Positions 48,995 through 57,904 are shown, counted from the stretch's first letter. The stretch: DNA of 64,000 nt from Janibacter melonis (GCF_020567375.1 NZ_JAJBZM010000002.1:186001-250000), one strand, 5' to 3'. The notes: generated from the letters alone by a model not told the origin. Made by a program: numbers and translations.

Positions 48995-49364
48995 CCCCAC
49001 GGCACGGCGCGAGCTGCCCCCGGTCGACGAGCGCGGACGCACCGTCGTCGCCGACGCCGTCGTGCGCCGGATCGCCACGATCGCCGCCCGCGAGGTCGAC
49101 GACGTCGTCGTCGAGCGCACGGGCCTGGACCGGATCACCGGTCGCGGGCTGCCGCACGCCGACGTCGTCGTCGCCGGGCAGACCTCTCGGGTCAGCGTCG
49201 AGGTCGCCACCCGCTGGCCGGCGCCCCTGAGCACCGTGACCGCTGCTGTGCAGGACCACGTGCGCGAGCGCGTCTCGACCCTCACGGGCATGACGGTCAC
49301 CGCCGTCGACGTGCGTGTCTCCTCCGTCTCCTACGGGCGCACCGCGCGCCGCCGCGTCGAATGA
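48981..49364 (+). CDS. Asp23/Gls24-like protein
   Basis: A 127-residue Asp23-family protein: RGRTVVADAVVRRIATIAAR near the N-terminus, then TSRVSVEVATRWPAPLSTV and VTAVDVRVSSVSYG. GTG at 48981 overlaps the small membrane protein gene by 14 bases, and its stop overlaps a possible ATG of the next gene. Together with the gene at 47769 this operon encodes at least three Asp23-like proteins, with a fourth next to the sigma factor. Confidence 0.8.
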   Translation: MAAADPTARRELPPVDERGRTVVADAVVRRIATIAAREVDDVVVERTGLDRITGRGLPHADVVVAGQTSRVSVEVATRWPAPLSTVTAAVQDHVRERVSTLTGMTVTAVDVRVSSVSYGRTARRRVE

Positions 49365-49417
49365 CCGCCCGCGCCCCAGCCCCGCACGAGAACCCCCAGA
49401 CGAGGAAGGAGAGCTCC

Positions 49418-50038
49418 GTGCCCCCTCAGACCATGCCCCCTCAGACCGCGCCCACTCACGCCGGACCCGGGCACGCCCGACCCGGGCAGGACGTCATGCG
49501 CGCCGCCAAGGCGCCTGTCGGCCGGGGCAGCCTGCCCCTCGTCGCCGGTCTCGTCGCTCTCGGGCTCGTGGCGCTCGGCGCCCTCGCGATCCACGACGCG
49601 CTGGCCGTGAGCGGCGCCGTCGGCCGCGACCCCGTGACCACCGGCGTCGTCGACGCCCTCGACGGGCTGGCCCACGACGCCCCCGTCGTGCTCGGCGCCG
49701 GCATCGCCGCCGTCGTCCTCGGCCTGCTCCTGCTGCCCGTCGCGCTGGGCCGCCGGCCCCGCACGAGCGTCGACCTCGACGCCGCCACGGGGGTGCACCT
49801 GCGCACCGGCGACCTCGAGCGCGTCGTCGCCGGCGCGGTCGAGGGCACCGACAGCGTCACCGACGTCTCGGTGCGCGCCACCCGGCGCAAGGTCGCGGTC
49901 CACGTCACCTCGCTCGCCCCGCGTGCGCAGCGCGACGAGGTCGTCCGGCGCACCCGGGAGCGGGTCGACCCCGTGCTCGCCGCCCTGGCCTCACCCCCGC
50001 GCACGTCCGTCACCGTCCGGCACGAGGAGCTCCGATGA
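49418..50038 (+). CDS. Membrane protein of Asp23 operon (DUF6286-like)
   Basis: A 206-residue protein with two membrane helices (about residues 35-57, SLPLVAGLVALGLVALGALA, and 85-105, PVVLGAGIAAVVLGLLLLPV) and a C-terminal Asp23-like fold (LERVVAGAVEGTDSVTDVSV to PRTSVTVRHEELR). GTG at 49418 has a strong GAGGAAGGAG upstream; an in-frame ATG at 49361 overlapping the previous stop would add 19 residues. The assignment to DUF6286 is from position and layout. Confidence 0.72.
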   Translation: MPPQTMPPQTAPTHAGPGHARPGQDVMRAAKAPVGRGSLPLVAGLVALGLVALGALAIHDALAVSGAVGRDPVTTGVVDALDGLAHDAPVVLGAGIAAVVLGLLLLPVALGRRPRTSVDLDAATGVHLRTGDLERVVAGAVEGTDSVTDVSVRATRRKVAVHVTSLAPRAQRDEVVRRTRERVDPVLAALASPPRTSVTVRHEELR

Positions 50039-50604
50039 CCAGCCGTCGCACCGCCGTCTGGGACCGCACCGGCACGCTCGTGCTCTCCCTCGTGCTCCTC
50101 GTGAGCGGCGCAGCCCTCGTGTGGTGGTGGAGCGGCCGCAGCCCGGCCGCCGACACCCTCTCGACGCGCTCGGCCACGGAGCTCACCCAGGCGTCGTGGT
50201 GGCCGGCCGCGCTCGGGGCAGCCGGGGTGCTCCTCGTGCTCCTCGGCCTGGCCTGGCTGCTCGCCCACCTGCACCGCTCGACCGTCGACCGCCTCCACGT
50301 GAGCGGCAGCGGGCCGCAGGGTCGCCTCGACGCCGCGGCCGGCGAGGTCGTCGGTGCCGCCGCGGACGCCTTCGCCGACACCATCGGCGTACGCCGGGCG
50401 AGCGGCTCGCTCGTGCGAGACCGGGGGCAGCTCGTCGCGAGCATCACGGCCACGGTCGAGCGCGAGTGCGACCTCGCCGCCCTGGCGCAGCATGCCGACC
50501 TCGTGTCGGCACAGCTCCACGACGTGCTCGGCCGCGACGACATCCGCTGCCGGGTCCAGCTGAAGGTCGCCCGTCTGGGCGCCCGGATGCCGCGGGCTCT
50601 CTAG
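50035..50604 (+). CDS. AmaP-like Asp23 membrane anchor protein
   Basis: A 189-residue protein with two helices (about residues 14-33, LVLSLVLLVSGAALVWWW, and 56-78, ALGAAGVLLVLLGLAWLLAH) followed by a cytoplasmic Asp23-like domain (AAGEVVGAAADAFADTIGVR and QLVASITATVERECDLAAL). The two-helix plus domain layout is that of AmaP, the membrane anchor of Asp23. The ATG overlaps the previous stop (ATGA). Confidence 0.78.
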   Translation: MTSRRTAVWDRTGTLVLSLVLLVSGAALVWWWSGRSPAADTLSTRSATELTQASWWPAALGAAGVLLVLLGLAWLLAHLHRSTVDRLHVSGSGPQGRLDAAAGEVVGAAADAFADTIGVRRASGSLVRDRGQLVASITATVERECDLAALAQHADLVSAQLHDVLGRDDIRCRVQLKVARLGARMPRAL

Positions 50605-50648
50605 GACCCGCACCTCACCGCACCACCCACCACAGGAAGGACACCACC

Positions 50649-50822
50649 ATGGGGATCGCAGACAAGGCCAAGAACGCTGCCGAGGAGGCCGTCGGCAAGG
50701 CCAAGGAGGTCGTCGGCGACGTGACGAACGACGACGAGCTCAAGGCCGAGGGCCAGGCCGAGCAGGCCAAGGCCGAGGTCAAGCAGACCGGCGAGGACGT
50801 CAAGGACGTCTTCAAGGGCTGA
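50649..50822 (+). CDS. CsbD family stress protein
   Basis: A 57-residue hydrophilic, Lys/Glu/Ala-rich protein with the CsbD pattern (MGIADKAKNAAEEAVGKAKE and GDVTNDDELKAEGQAEQAK). Such proteins are general-stress products of unknown mechanism. It follows the AmaP-like gene by 44 bases with AGGAAGGA before the ATG and ends the Asp23 operon. Confidence 0.93.
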   Translation: MGIADKAKNAAEEAVGKAKEVVGDVTNDDELKAEGQAEQAKAEVKQTGEDVKDVFKG

Positions 50823-50911
50823 TCGGCCCCGAGCCCCCCGGGCTCGCACGCGACACGGGCCTCGGTGGTCGTCAGGTGACGGCCGCCGGGGCCTCGTCGT
50901 GCCCGAGGGGA

Positions 50912-51247
50912 TCAGGCGCCGCGCGGCGCGTACATGATGAGCCCGACCCCGACGAGGCACACGAGCGCGCCCGCGACGTCGAAGCGGTCGGGGCGGAAGC
51001 CGTCGACGACCATGCCCCACAGCAGCGACCCGGCGACGAAGATGCCGCCGTAGGCCGCGAGCACCCGCCCGAAGCTCGCGTCCGGCTGCAGCGTCGCGAC
51101 GAGCCCGTAGAGACCGAGCGCGACGAACCCGGCGCCGACCCACAGCAGCCCGCGGTGCTCGCGGATGCCCTGCCAGACGAGCCAGGCGCCGCCGATCTCG
51201 GCGATCGCGGCGAGGACGAAGAGCAGGATCGAGCGCGCGACGGTCAT
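50912..51247 (-). CDS. YnfA family (UPF0060) membrane protein
   Basis: A 111-residue protein with four membrane helices and the UPF0060 signature: [40 protein letters not shown] and [20 protein letters not shown], which contains the diagnostic GxxPDRxD segment. Length equals the family norm. Some YnfA proteins act as small multidrug exporters. GGGAGGATG precedes the ATG. It lies downstream of the FAD reductase gene on the same strand, with a long inverted repeat between them. Confidence 0.93.
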   Translation of the reverse strand: MTVARSILLFVLAAIAEIGGAWLVWQGIREHRGLLWVGAGFVALGLYGLVATLQPDASFGRVLAAYGGIFVAGSLLWGMVVDGFRPDRFDVAGALVCLVGVGLIMYAPRGA

Positions 51248-51257
51248 GGGCCCATCC

Positions 51258-51313
51258 TCCCGGGGTCGAGGTGTCTCGGCGTGCCAGGGCTCGCGCGATC
51301 ACCTCGACCCGGG
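51258..51313. terminator. Inverted repeat after FAD reductase gene
   Basis: GGGTCGAGGTG at 51262-51272 pairs with CACCTCGACCC at 51300-51310 across a 27-base loop, and flanking CCC/GGG extend the stem with one bulge. It lies 16-71 bases downstream of the reductase stop (minus strand) and upstream of ynfA. The GGTCGAGGTG core is also found in the dispersed repeats at 9.9 and 22.1 kb. No U-tract is present, so termination is tentative. Confidence 0.4.
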
Positions 51314-51328
51314 TGGGACGAAGAGGGG

Positions 51329-52525
51329 TCAGCCCTCCGCGTCCTCCTCGCCCTCGCCCTCGGGCTGGTCGCCACGGGGACCTGCGGCGAAGGGGGCGGC
51401 CTGGGCCACGAGCTGCTCGCCGCGCTCGTAGTCGTCGTCGGCGTTGTAGGTGAGGACGCCGACGAGGGTGCCCTCGCGGCCGTACCAGACGGTCAGCCCA
51501 CCGGGACGCTCCACGGCCTCGAGCTCGTCGTGGCCGTCGCCCCACGCGGCGTACTTGAGCCAGTGCTCGCCGATCTGGCTCCAGAAGCCGGGGACCGAGT
51601 CCCACGTCGCGTCCTGGCCCGCGGCGCCGGCACCCGCCACCGACCCCATCGTCTCGGCGTCGAACCAGTGCTCGACGGGGATCGGCCGGCCGGCGGTCGC
51701 GTTGTGCGCGCGGGCGGCGTCACCTGCGGCGAAGACCCCCTCCTCCGCCCGGAGGTGCTCGTCGACGACGACCCGGCCCTCGTGCAGCTGCAGACCGCTG
51801 CCCTCGAGCCAGCTCGTCGAGGGCTCGACGCCGACGGCGAGGAGGACGAGATCGGGCTCGATCGTCGTGCCGTCGTCGAGGTGCACGGTGCGCGGGGCGC
51901 GGATGCCGCTGATCTGGACCCCGCCGCGCAGCGTGATGCCGTGCCCGACGAGCAGGTCCTCGACGAGCGCGCCCGCGCGCTCGCCGAGCCGGTCGGCCTG
52001 GGGCGTCGCCTCGCTGGAGACGACGGTGACGTCGAGACCGCGCAGGGCGAGGGAGACGGCAGCCTCGCAGCCGATGAAGCCCGACCCGACGACGAGCGCG
52101 GTGCGGGCGTGACCGGCCGACTCGGCGAGCCGCTCGAGGTCGGCGTAGGTGCGCAGCACGCGCACCTCCGCGTCGGCGTCCACCCCGTCGAGGACCCGGG
52201 GGTGCGCGCCGGGCGCGAGCACGAGCGAGGCGAAGGGGATCTCCTCGCCCCCGGCCCGCACGGCACGGGCGTCGAGATCGACGGCGTCGACGGTCGTGCC
52301 GAGACGGATCTCGACCCCGTCGAGCCCGTCGGCCGAGGCGTTGGGGGTGAGCTCGGGCTCCCCGCCGCGCAGCGACTCCTTGCTCAGCGGAGGACGCTCG
52401 TAGGGCGGGTGCTCGTCGGCGGTGAGGAGCAGCACCGGCCCCTCGCCGTCGGCCTCGAGGTAGGACGCAGCGGCGGCGACCCCCGCCGGTCCGCTGCCGA
52501 TGACGATGAGTCCGTAGGTGGTCAT
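51329..52525 (-). CDS. NAD(P)/FAD-dependent reductase (ferredoxin-reductase type)
   Basis: A 398-residue flavoprotein: FAD site LIVIGSGPAGVAAAASYLEA, family segment HPPYERPPLSKESL, NAD(P) site VVGSGFIGCEAAVS and the second FAD motif GVFAAGDAARAHN. It is a paralogue of the protein encoded at 22219-23436. The acidic C-terminal tail (GDQPEGEGEEDAEG) is unusual. A CACAGT hexamer six bases before the ATG suggests leaderless transcription. No electron-carrier gene is adjacent. Confidence 0.88.
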   Translation of the reverse strand: MTTYGLIVIGSGPAGVAAAASYLEADGEGPVLLLTADEHPPYERPPLSKESLRGGEPELTPNASADGLDGVEIRLGTTVDAVDLDARAVRAGGEEIPFASLVLAPGAHPRVLDGVDADAEVRVLRTYADLERLAESAGHARTALVVGSGFIGCEAAVSLALRGLDVTVVSSEATPQADRLGERAGALVEDLLVGHGITLRGGVQISGIRAPRTVHLDDGTTIEPDLVLLAVGVEPSTSWLEGSGLQLHEGRVVVDEHLRAEEGVFAAGDAARAHNATAGRPIPVEHWFDAETMGSVAGAGAAGQDATWDSVPGFWSQIGEHWLKYAAWGDGHDELEAVERPGGLTVWYGREGTLVGVLTYNADDDYERGEQLVAQAAPFAAGPRGDQPEGEGEEDAEG

Positions 52526-52672
52526 GAGCCCACTGTGGCGCACGGTGCGGTGCGGGGGACCCGATCGCGCCGGCCTCGTCCAGGGTCTGGCGGATCACCC
52601 CCCTTCGAAGGTCGTCGCGGCCCCCTCCGACCTGTAATCGTGGGGACCTCCCCAACCCCATGGAGGCATCTC

Positions 52673-53026
52673 ATGGCCCGCATCTCCTTCCTCGCCGGTG
52701 TCGGCGTCGGATACGTCCTCGGTGCCCGCGCCGGGCGCCAGCGCTACGAGCAGATCAAGACCCAGGCCGGCCAGCTGTGGTCGAGCCCGAAGGTGCAGCG
52801 CACCGTCGACCAGGCCAAGGACACGGCGAAGACCCAGGCACCGGTCGTCGCCGACAAGGTGACCGGTGCGGCGAAGGACGCCGCCGGCACCGTCAAGGAC
52901 AAGGCCGGCAGCGCTCACCTGCCCGGTCGCGGCGAGGACCTGCCCGACACGATCCACCGCGGCGACGACGGCGAGCTGCACGCCGACACGAGCGGCTTCG
53001 GCCCGGGCGGCGACAAGCTGCCGTGA
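52673..53026 (+). CDS. YtxH-like small stress protein
   Basis: A 117-residue protein with a short hydrophobic N-terminus (ISFLAGVGVGYVLGARAGRQ), a coiled-coil-like helix with Lys/Ala/Gln repeats (VDQAKDTAKTQAPVVADKVT) and a polar, glycine-rich tail. The arrangement resembles YtxH-like proteins of unknown function in actinobacteria. GGAGGC lies upstream of the ATG. It is divergent from the reductase gene. Confidence 0.78.
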   Translation: MARISFLAGVGVGYVLGARAGRQRYEQIKTQAGQLWSSPKVQRTVDQAKDTAKTQAPVVADKVTGAAKDAAGTVKDKAGSAHLPGRGEDLPDTIHRGDDGELHADTSGFGPGGDKLP

Positions 53027-53080
53027 CCCCGGCCCACGGTCCTCTTGCGCGGTGACGCCCCGCAGGAGGACCGTGGGTGG

Positions 53081-54463
53081 GTGGCGCCCGAGCGCACGCC
53101 CGAGCTGACCGCGGCCCTGGATGCGGCCCGTCGTTGGCGTGCAGATCTCGCGACCCGGCCGATCCCGGCGACCCAGCCGGTCGGCGCGGGTCGCGCTCGT
53201 CTGCCCGAGTCCCTGCCCGAGCAGGGGATGCCCGCCGTCGACGTCGTCGAGGAGCTCGTCGACGTCGTCGAGCCGGGTCTGCTGACGATCGGCTCGCCCC
53301 GCTTCTTCGGGTGGGTCATGGGGGGCACCCTCCCCGCCGCGCTCGGGGCCGACTGGCTCGTCAGCGCGTGGGACCAGAACGCCGGCATGCGCGACGCGAC
53401 CCCGGGCGTCGTCGCCGTCGAGGAGGTCGCGGGGCAGTGGCTCCTCGAGGCTCTCGACCTGCCGTCCTCGAGCGCCGTCGGCTTCGTCACCGGGTGCACG
53501 ACGGCCAACCTCGCCGGGCTCACCGCCGCCCGGGACGCGCTGCTCGCCGCCCGGGGGTGGGACGTCGCGACGCAGGGCGTCCAGGGGGCACCTCGACTGC
53601 GAGTCCTCGTCGGTGCCGAGCGGCACGGGTCGGTCGACCTCGCCCTGCGCTACCTCGGGCTCGGGGCGCCGACCCCGGTCGCCGCCGACGCCCAGGGCCG
53701 GATGGACCCCGACGCCCTGCGCGCGGCACTCGGGCAGGACGACGCCCCGACGGTCGTCTGCGCCCAGGCCGGCAACATCCACTCCGGGGGCTTCGACCCC
53801 TTCGCCCCGATCTGCGCGGCGGCGCACGACGCCGGCGCCTGGGTGCACGTCGACGGCGCCTTCGGCCTGTGGGCCGCGGCCTCGCCCGCCCTGCGCCACC
53901 TCGTCGTCGGGCTGGCCGACGCCGACTCCTGGGCGACCGACGCCCACAAGACCCTGAGCACGCCCTACGACAGCGGCGTCGCCGTCGTCCGTGACGCGGG
54001 TGCCCTGCGCCGCGCCTTCGGCCACTCCGCCGACTACCTCCTGCACTCGCAGGAGCCCGACCCCCACGAGCTCGTCCCCGAGATGTCCCGCCGGGCCCGC
54101 GGCGTGCCCGTGTGGGCGGCCCTGCGCTCGCTCGGCAGGTCCGGTCTCGTCGACCTCGTCGACCGTCTCGTGCGCTCCGCCCGTGGCCTGGCGATGGGTC
54201 TGGCCGAGGTGCCGGGTCTCACCGTGCTCAACGACGTCGTCTACACCCAGGTCACCGTCGCGGCCGTCGACGACGAGACGACCCTGGCGGTCCTCGCCCG
54301 GCTGCACGAGGACGGGCTCGTCTACCCCAGCGCGAGCAGGTGGCACGACCGGGCGGTCATGCGCTTCTCGGTGAGCGGCTACACGACCGACGACGTCGCG
54401 GTCGCGCAGACCATCCGCACCGTGTGGGAGGCGGTCGAGGCGGTGACCGTCGGCGAGGGCTGA
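53081..54463 (+). CDS. PLP-dependent decarboxylase (group II, aromatic amino acid decarboxylase-like)
   Basis: A 460-residue fold-type I PLP enzyme of the group II decarboxylase family. The Schiff-base lysine is Lys290 in SWATDAHKTLSTPYDSG. The cofactor-binding His and Asp are in VLVGAERHGSVDLALRYLG and AGAWVHVDGAFGLWA, and GFVTGCTTANLAGLTAARDA holds the phosphate-binding loop. GTG at 53081 is preferred over an earlier TTG because AGGAGG precedes it. The substrate could be tryptophan, tyrosine, DOPA or diaminobutyrate. Confidence 0.88.
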   Translation: MAPERTPELTAALDAARRWRADLATRPIPATQPVGAGRARLPESLPEQGMPAVDVVEELVDVVEPGLLTIGSPRFFGWVMGGTLPAALGADWLVSAWDQNAGMRDATPGVVAVEEVAGQWLLEALDLPSSSAVGFVTGCTTANLAGLTAARDALLAARGWDVATQGVQGAPRLRVLVGAERHGSVDLALRYLGLGAPTPVAADAQGRMDPDALRAALGQDDAPTVVCAQAGNIHSGGFDPFAPICAAAHDAGAWVHVDGAFGLWAAASPALRHLVVGLADADSWATDAHKTLSTPYDSGVAVVRDAGALRRAFGHSADYLLHSQEPDPHELVPEMSRRARGVPVWAALRSLGRSGLVDLVDRLVRSARGLAMGLAEVPGLTVLNDVVYTQVTVAAVDDETTLAVLARLHEDGLVYPSASRWHDRAVMRFSVSGYTTDDVAVAQTIRTVWEAVEAVTVGEG

Positions 54464-54490
54464 CGACCGGCGACGCGAACTGACTCGGGG

Positions 54491-55714
54491 TCACGGGGCG
54501 CTCGGGTCGCCCCATCCCCACAGGCCCTCGAGGCTCACCCTCGCGGGCAGGTCGCGGAGCACCCCCGCGCCCGACCGGGCTGGCGGCGGGGGGAGGCCGA
54601 GGGCGCGGCTGCGGGTCTCGGTGACGACGAGCGCGTCGTCGTAGGCTGCCTCGCCGCGCGCGCACAGCGCGTGCACGTCGACGTCGAGCAGGACCGGGCG
54701 CGTCACCTGCACGTGCCAGGCCCGGCGCGCGGCTGTCGCCGCCGGCTCCGGGCCGATCACGACGCGGGGGTCCGAGACCGGCCACCCGGGGGTGGTGGTG
54801 CACTCGCCGGAGCGCAGGTGCACCCGGACGTCGGGCACGGCGAGCAGGTCGGCGCAGCAGGCGAGGACGGCGGCCGGGTCGCACCCGGTGTCGTCGAGCT
54901 CGACGCTCACGGCGGGGTGGGGCCACACGAGACCGGGGTGGCGCGCACCGGGCGCGGCGACCCGGGAGGCCACCCGCAGGGTCTCGACGGTCTTCGCGAG
55001 GTGGTCGGGGGCGCGGCCGCCGGCGTCAGGGCCGTCGTGCCAGGCGACGGCGCCGGGCACGTGCCGCAGGGCGGCGCCGGCGAGCCAGGCCCGGTGGCCC
55101 AGCTCCCAGTCCTCGCCGCCGTAGCCGACGAAGTCCTCGTCGAAGCCGCCGACCCGGGCGAAGAGCTCCGCGTCGCAGGCGAGGACCGCGGAGATGACGA
55201 GCCGGAAGCCGCCGGCATCCGCGCTCGCGAGGTCGTCGGTCTCGGCGTAGCCCCGGGCGAGCCACTGCGGGTCCGGCAGCGTCGTCACGTCGACCGGCTC
55301 GCCTGCCAGCCAGCGCACGACGTCCTCGGGGGCATGGCCGGAGAGCTCGGCGTGCCGGCGTCGCCCGACGGCGAGCACGCCGCGCTCGTCACCGGCCGCG
55401 ACGACCGCGGCGAGCGCACCGAGGTAGCCCGGCGTCGGCAGGGTGTCGCCGTCGAGGAAGCACAGGACCGGGGCGTCGGTGTGCGCAGCGCCGAGGTTGC
55501 GCGCGGCGGCCGCGCGGAAGCCGGCGTCGGCCTGGCCCACGACGCGGACGGCGAAGGGGTGCTCGCCCACCGCCGGGGCGACCGGCGACCCGTCGTCGGC
55601 GACGACGACCTCGAAGCGGCCGGCGCAGTCCTGCTGGTCGAGGGCGGCGAGGAGCAGGTCGAGCCCGCGCTGGTCGTCGTAGTACGGGACGACGACCCCG
55701 ATGTCGGGGGTCAT
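54491..55714 (-). CDS. Glycosyltransferase family 2 protein
   Basis: A 407-residue glycosyltransferase with a GT-A domain: VVVPYYDDQRGLDLLLAALD, VVVADDGSPVAP and the metal-binding FLDGDTLPTPGYLG. The galactosyltransferase-type C-terminal segment GGFDEDFVGYGGEDWELGHR is present. A further 130-residue C-terminal domain of unknown role follows. The ATG overlaps the stop of the neighbouring GT4-like gene, so the three transferases from 57779 down form one operon. Acceptor and sugar are unknown. Confidence 0.88.
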   Translation of the reverse strand: MTPDIGVVVPYYDDQRGLDLLLAALDQQDCAGRFEVVVADDGSPVAPAVGEHPFAVRVVGQADAGFRAAAARNLGAAHTDAPVLCFLDGDTLPTPGYLGALAAVVAAGDERGVLAVGRRRHAELSGHAPEDVVRWLAGEPVDVTTLPDPQWLARGYAETDDLASADAGGFRLVISAVLACDAELFARVGGFDEDFVGYGGEDWELGHRAWLAGAALRHVPGAVAWHDGPDAGGRAPDHLAKTVETLRVASRVAAPGARHPGLVWPHPAVSVELDDTGCDPAAVLACCADLLAVPDVRVHLRSGECTTTPGWPVSDPRVVIGPEPAATAARRAWHVQVTRPVLLDVDVHALCARGEAAYDDALVVTETRSRALGLPPPPARSGAGVLRDLPARVSLEGLWGWGDPSAP

Positions 55715-56697
55715 CGTGCCCATCCGGCGAGCACGTCGGAGTAGGTCTGCGCGACCTCGGCGGTGCTCGGGCCGATCGGCACCGAGGGCTCGAGCCAGGT
55801 CGAGGTCGGGTCGGCGAGGGCCCGGGCGATCGCGGCGGGCAGGTCGTCGCGCTCGACGAGCGTCACCGAGCCGGGGCAGCGCCGGGCGAGCTCGACGACG
55901 TAGGGGTTCGTCGTCGCGAGCGGACGGCGACCGGCCGCGATCCAGGACCCGACCGAGCCGGAGGCGGAGACGTGCACCGGGGCGACGACGGGCACCGCGA
56001 CCCGGCGGGCCTCCTCGTGCATCGCTGCGTCGGCGAGCCAGCCGGTGACGCGGGCGACGCGACCCTGGGCGCGCGCGGTGGCCACGACGGCGCCGACGAG
56101 GTCGTCATGACCGGGGGAGTGCGCGCCGAGCGCGGCGAAGCCGGTGCTCGGCGGCAGGCCCGCCATCGCGTCGAGGACGTCGAGATGCCCCTTGCCGGGG
56201 TAGAGGTAGCCGAGGACGGCGACCTCGCCGCTGCCGGGCGGCCGCGAGGGGCTGAGGTCCGGCGCGTCGAGCGGCAGCGGCACGACCTCGACCGGAGGCA
56301 CCGGCCCGCCGTCGAGGCAGGCGAGGAGGAGCTCGCGCTCGTGCTCGGAGGCGACGACGACGCCGCGGGCAGCCGCGACCATCCGCCGGTACCCCGCCGC
56401 CCGGCGGGCGCGGCGCTCTGCCCCTTCGCCCTCCTGGGGCAGGTCGTGCAGGGTCAGGGAGACCGGGCAGCGCTGCGCCACCCGCTCGACCGCCGCCGCG
56501 GCGGCGTCGGGGCTCTCGCCCCAGAGGTGGTCGGTGACGTGGAGGTGCGCCAGGCGGGGGTGCAGACCGGGCGGCGAGCCGAGGTGCCGCCCGCGCACGA
56601 CGGGGCTGCCCGTCAGGGGCGGCTGGGCGAGGAGGGTGAGCGCGTGCCGGACGACGCCGTGAGACCCCGGGCCGGGCACGAGGTGGACGACGCTCAT
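55711..56697 (-). CDS. Glycosyltransferase, GT-B type
   Basis: A 328-residue GT-B protein of the GT4 type. The N-terminal domain includes VHLVPGPGSHGVVRHALTL and SLTLHDLPQEGEG; the C-terminal nucleotide-sugar domain shows GEVAVLGYLYPGKGHLDVLD, then VTGWLADAAMHEEARR and VSASGSVGSWIAAGRRPLAT. The E-x7-E motif is only loosely kept. Coupled by ATGA overlaps at both ends. It probably acts with its two neighbours in making one glycan. Confidence 0.82.
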   Translation of the reverse strand: MSVVHLVPGPGSHGVVRHALTLLAQPPLTGSPVVRGRHLGSPPGLHPRLAHLHVTDHLWGESPDAAAAAVERVAQRCPVSLTLHDLPQEGEGAERRARRAAGYRRMVAAARGVVVASEHERELLLACLDGGPVPPVEVVPLPLDAPDLSPSRPPGSGEVAVLGYLYPGKGHLDVLDAMAGLPPSTGFAALGAHSPGHDDLVGAVVATARAQGRVARVTGWLADAAMHEEARRVAVPVVAPVHVSASGSVGSWIAAGRRPLATTNPYVVELARRCPGSVTLVERDDLPAAIARALADPTSTWLEPSVPIGPSTAEVAQTYSDVLAGWAR

Positions 56698-57779
56698 GCC
56701 CCGCGCACGACGCGGTCCTCGGCGACGCCCAGGTAGACCTCGCGGTGCGCGGCCCGGGCGCTCTCGAGCTCCGCCGCGAGGACGCGGGCGTCGCCTCCCG
56801 GGGCCGGCTCGCCCTGCGCCCACCGGGCGTGGGCCTCGTGCACGGCGCGCTCGACGCTGGCGGTGAGGTCGTCGTGACGGTAGGTGAGGACGGGACGCTG
56901 CTGGGCGTAGAAGCCGAGGTCGGGCGCGAGCACCCGGGTGCCGAGGTCGTGGCACATCTCGAGCCAGCCCGAGTGGGTGCCGTCGGTGTAGGGCAGCACG
57001 GCGAGCGAGGTCTGGGCGAGGTCGCGCCACAGCTGGGCGTCGTCGAGCGGGGCGTGCACGCGCACGTCGGCACCGTCGGCGCGGGCCCGGGCGAGCCGCC
57101 GCAGCACCTCCGGGTCATGGCGCGGGTGGTCGGGTCGGGTGACGTCCTCGTGGAGGTGGACGCGCAGCTGCGCGTCGTCGAGGCCGGCGACGGCGTCGGC
57201 GCACGCGTCGAGGACCGGCAGGGCGGCGACGTTGGCGCGCAACGACTTCAGGTGCAGACCGACGACGAAGGGGGACCCGGTCCGGCGGGCCGGGAGCACC
57301 CCGGCGGGCACGAGCGGCGGGTGCGAGATGACCTGGGGCCGCCGGCCGAAGCGGCGCTCGACCTCGGCGGCCGCGCCCGGGGTGAGGGTCGTCAGGGCGT
57401 CGGCGGAGCCGACGAGCTCGCCGAGGACGCGCCCGTAGCGCTCGCCGGTGCCGTGCGGGTCGACGAGGTCGTGCACGGTGAGGACCAGCCGGATGTCATG
57501 GGCGCGCAGGCTCGCGACGAGGTGACGGACGTCGTCGACCCCGAGGTGCTCGAAGCCGAAGTGGACGTGCAGGACGTCGATCTCGTGCGCGTGGTCGGCG
57601 ACCCAGCGCGGGGTGAGCGCCGGGTGGGGCCACCACTGACCGGCCGGGGCGCCGGGCACGGGCGGGTCCGCGGGGTGGAGGTGAGCGGGCTCGGCGCCGA
57701 CGAGGGCGTCGACGTAGGCATGGCCCCGCGGCACGTGCCGCACGACCGGGCCGGTGGCGCGCAGCCGGTTGCTGCGCAC
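56694..57779 (-). CDS. Glycosyltransferase-like protein (GT4-type)
   Basis: A 361-residue GT-B-like protein. The N-terminal half has HEIDVLHVHFGFEHLGVDDV and RLVLTVHDLVDPHGTGERYG, the C-terminal half FVVGLHLKSLRANVAALPVL and LAVLPYTDGTHSGWLEMCHD. It starts with GTG and is first of the three-gene glycosyltransferase operon. The stop overlaps the ATG of the next gene. It is divergent from the FkbM methyltransferase gene, which may modify the same product. Confidence 0.8.
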   Translation of the reverse strand: MRSNRLRATGPVVRHVPRGHAYVDALVGAEPAHLHPADPPVPGAPAGQWWPHPALTPRWVADHAHEIDVLHVHFGFEHLGVDDVRHLVASLRAHDIRLVLTVHDLVDPHGTGERYGRVLGELVGSADALTTLTPGAAAEVERRFGRRPQVISHPPLVPAGVLPARRTGSPFVVGLHLKSLRANVAALPVLDACADAVAGLDDAQLRVHLHEDVTRPDHPRHDPEVLRRLARARADGADVRVHAPLDDAQLWRDLAQTSLAVLPYTDGTHSGWLEMCHDLGTRVLAPDLGFYAQQRPVLTYRHDDLTASVERAVHEAHARWAQGEPAPGGDARVLAAELESARAAHREVYLGVAEDRVVRGA

Positions 57780-57861
57780 CTCGCTCAGGACGATCTCGCT
57801 GATGACGTCGCCGCCTTCCGTGCGGGCGCCCCCGGGCGCCGGGTCGATGTGGGGCTGGTCC

Positions 57862-57867
57862 TAGGGT
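57862..57867 (+). promoter_or_regulatory. -10 element of FkbM methyltransferase gene
   Basis: TAGGGT at 57862-57867 predicts a start near 57874 and a leader of about 30 bases containing AGGGGAC seven bases before the GTG at 57905. This argues against a GTG start at 57866, which would overlap the hexamer. Confidence 0.5.
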
Positions 57868-57904
57868 GAGTCGCGCCGACTCCGAGACGACAGGGGACCT
57901 GATC

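Noticed and set aside
50876-52660. Long plus-strand frame running into the YtxH-like gene
   Set aside because: Only the last 117 codons from ATG 52673 are a credible protein; the remainder is the antisense shadow of ynfA and the FAD reductase.
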